Assembly: GCA_025455505.1 (NCBI GenBank)
Contig: JALOMK010000128.1
Coordinates: forward strand, 1-7,149
Length of the DNA stretch: 7,149 nucleotides
Reading direction: 5' to 3'
DNA from: Bacteroidales bacterium
GTDB taxonomy: Bacteria; Bacteroidota; Bacteroidia; Bacteroidales; VadinHA17
In this document: positions 6,500 through 7,149 of the stretch, piece after piece
Position numbering within the stretch: position 1 is the stretch's first letter
How the letters are laid out: every line of letters starts with the position of its first letter
The notes under the pieces: model-generated
The model's database searches: none
Seen by the model: the letters and a program-made list of their open reading frames with translations, nothing else
What the model was told of the DNA's origin: nothing
Translations under genes and position numbers: made by a program

Positions 6500-7096
6500 A
6501 TGGCATCAGTTCTCAAGGTAGGAGTCACCGGCGGTATTGGCAGCGGAAAAACCACTGTCTGCAGGATATTCTCTGCCCTTGGAGTCCCGGTATTTTCAGC
6601 CGATGCCGAGGCCAGGAGAATCATGGATGGAGATGATGGAATTAAACCTGAGATCAGGAAAATTACCGGAGAAGACCTTTACAGTTCCGGGCTGCTTGAC
6701 CGCAGCAGGATGGCCGAACTGATCTTCAATGATCCCGGCATACTCAAGAAGGTCAATATGCTTGTACATCCTGCAGTATTCAAGGGGTATGAGGCATGGC
6801 TTGTTCTGCAGGACTTTCCGTATGCAATCATTGAAGCAGCAATACTTTTTGAAAGTGGCGGTTACAGGAAAGTAGACAGGATTATTTCAATAATAGCTCC
6901 TGAAGAGGAGAGGCTCGGTCGTGTAATGCTCCGAAACAATCTTACAAGGGAACAGGTTCTCGACAGGATGAGAAACCAGATCGCAGATGATGACCGGATA
7001 AAACTGTCGGATTTTGTAATCGACAATAGTGAAAATTCAATGATAGTGCCGGAAGTGCTGAGGATACACAAGGTATTGCTCGGACTTGCGGTTTAA
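6500..7096 (+). CDS. coaE: Dephospho-CoA kinase
   Basis: CoaE catalyses the last step of coenzyme A synthesis: ATP + dephospho-CoA = ADP + CoA, phosphorylating the 3' hydroxyl of the ribose. It acts in the cytoplasm. From the ATG at 6500 it is 198 residues, the usual size. The Walker A loop GGIGSGKT is at 11-18, SADAEARR at 33-40, VHPAV at 89-93, and EAAILFESGGY at 112-122 in place of the enteric PLLFE motif, a form I associate with Bacteroidota. The lid segment with RMRNQ is at 156-160 and FVIDNS at 172-177. An in-frame GTG at 6479 would add seven residues (MLQVSRT) that are not part of the usual N-terminus, so the ATG is preferred. It lies 67 bases after yajC, with no promoter consensus in between, and is probably in the same transcript. 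Confidence 0.95.
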   Translation: MASVLKVGVTGGIGSGKTTVCRIFSALGVPVFSADAEARRIMDGDDGIKPEIRKITGEDLYSSGLLDRSRMAELIFNDPGILKKVNMLVHPAVFKGYEAWLVLQDFPYAIIEAAILFESGGYRKVDRIISIIAPEEERLGRVMLRNNLTREQVLDRMRNQIADDDRIKLSDFVIDNSENSMIVPEVLRIHKVLLGLAV

Positions 7097-7106
7097 ATAC
7101 CTGGTG

Positions 7107-7149
7107 ATGGGCAATTTTGCAAAATGGCTGGGAGGCGGTGAGGCGGAAG
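7107..7149 (+). CDS. Start of an unidentified gene, cut by the right window edge
   Basis: An ATG 10 bases after the coaE stop opens a frame reading MGNFAKWLGGGEAE that stays open to the edge. GGTG lies immediately before the ATG. The first residues (FAKWLGGG) faintly recall the N-terminus of Bacteroidota TerB/DnaJ-like proteins, but the next residues do not continue that pattern. Fourteen codons are too few to identify it. Close spacing suggests cotranscription with coaE. Confidence 0.4.
   Translation, partial: MGNFAKWLGGGEAE

Noticed and set aside
1..7149. Mobile elements, CRISPR arrays, toxin-antitoxin or defence genes, tRNA or rRNA genes
   Set aside because: None were found on either strand. 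Repeats are limited to short palindromes, and every gene except the lipoprotein, DUF456 and the edge fragment belongs to a well-known family.

Overview
The window reads as a piece of a Bacteroidota chromosome, probably from the order Bacteroidales. Four things point there. NusB is the long form (about 325 residues) with an N-terminal extension. There is a short PUR-alpha-like DUF3276 protein. Several genes are preceded by the phylum's characteristic promoter (TTTG, 18-19 bases, TAnnTTTG). Shine-Dalgarno sites are largely absent. No rRNA, tRNA, CRISPR array, insertion sequence or phage gene was seen. Gene-free stretches are all under 200 bases.

Layout. Bases 1-974 (minus strand) carry the front part of ftsK, the septal DNA translocase. 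It runs off the left edge and is broken by a frameshift at about 480-540. Bases 1083-1766 (minus) encode a predicted lipoprotein of unknown function. A 180-base divergent intergenic region with a perfect 8+8 inverted repeat separates it from carbamate kinase (plus), which is followed by a full-length, canonical ornithine carbamoyltransferase. This pair is the ATP-yielding lower half of arginine or citrulline catabolism; arginine deiminase is not in the window. The carbamoyltransferase gene overlaps tail to tail with a minus-strand pair: a DUF456 membrane protein and, upstream of it, the PUR-alpha-like protein. From a shared divergent promoter region at 4923-5087 the plus-strand housekeeping run nusB - yajC - coaE begins. 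It covers transcription antitermination, a Sec translocon accessory subunit and the last step of coenzyme A synthesis. A further reading frame opens at 7107 and is cut by the right edge.

Most genes here are ordinary housekeeping genes, and I see no convincing evidence of a new biological system. The observations most worth following are the damaged ftsK, which appears to lack its fourth membrane helix as well as its reading frame, the palindrome upstream of carbamate kinase, and the catabolic-looking carbamate kinase / ornithine carbamoyltransferase pair.
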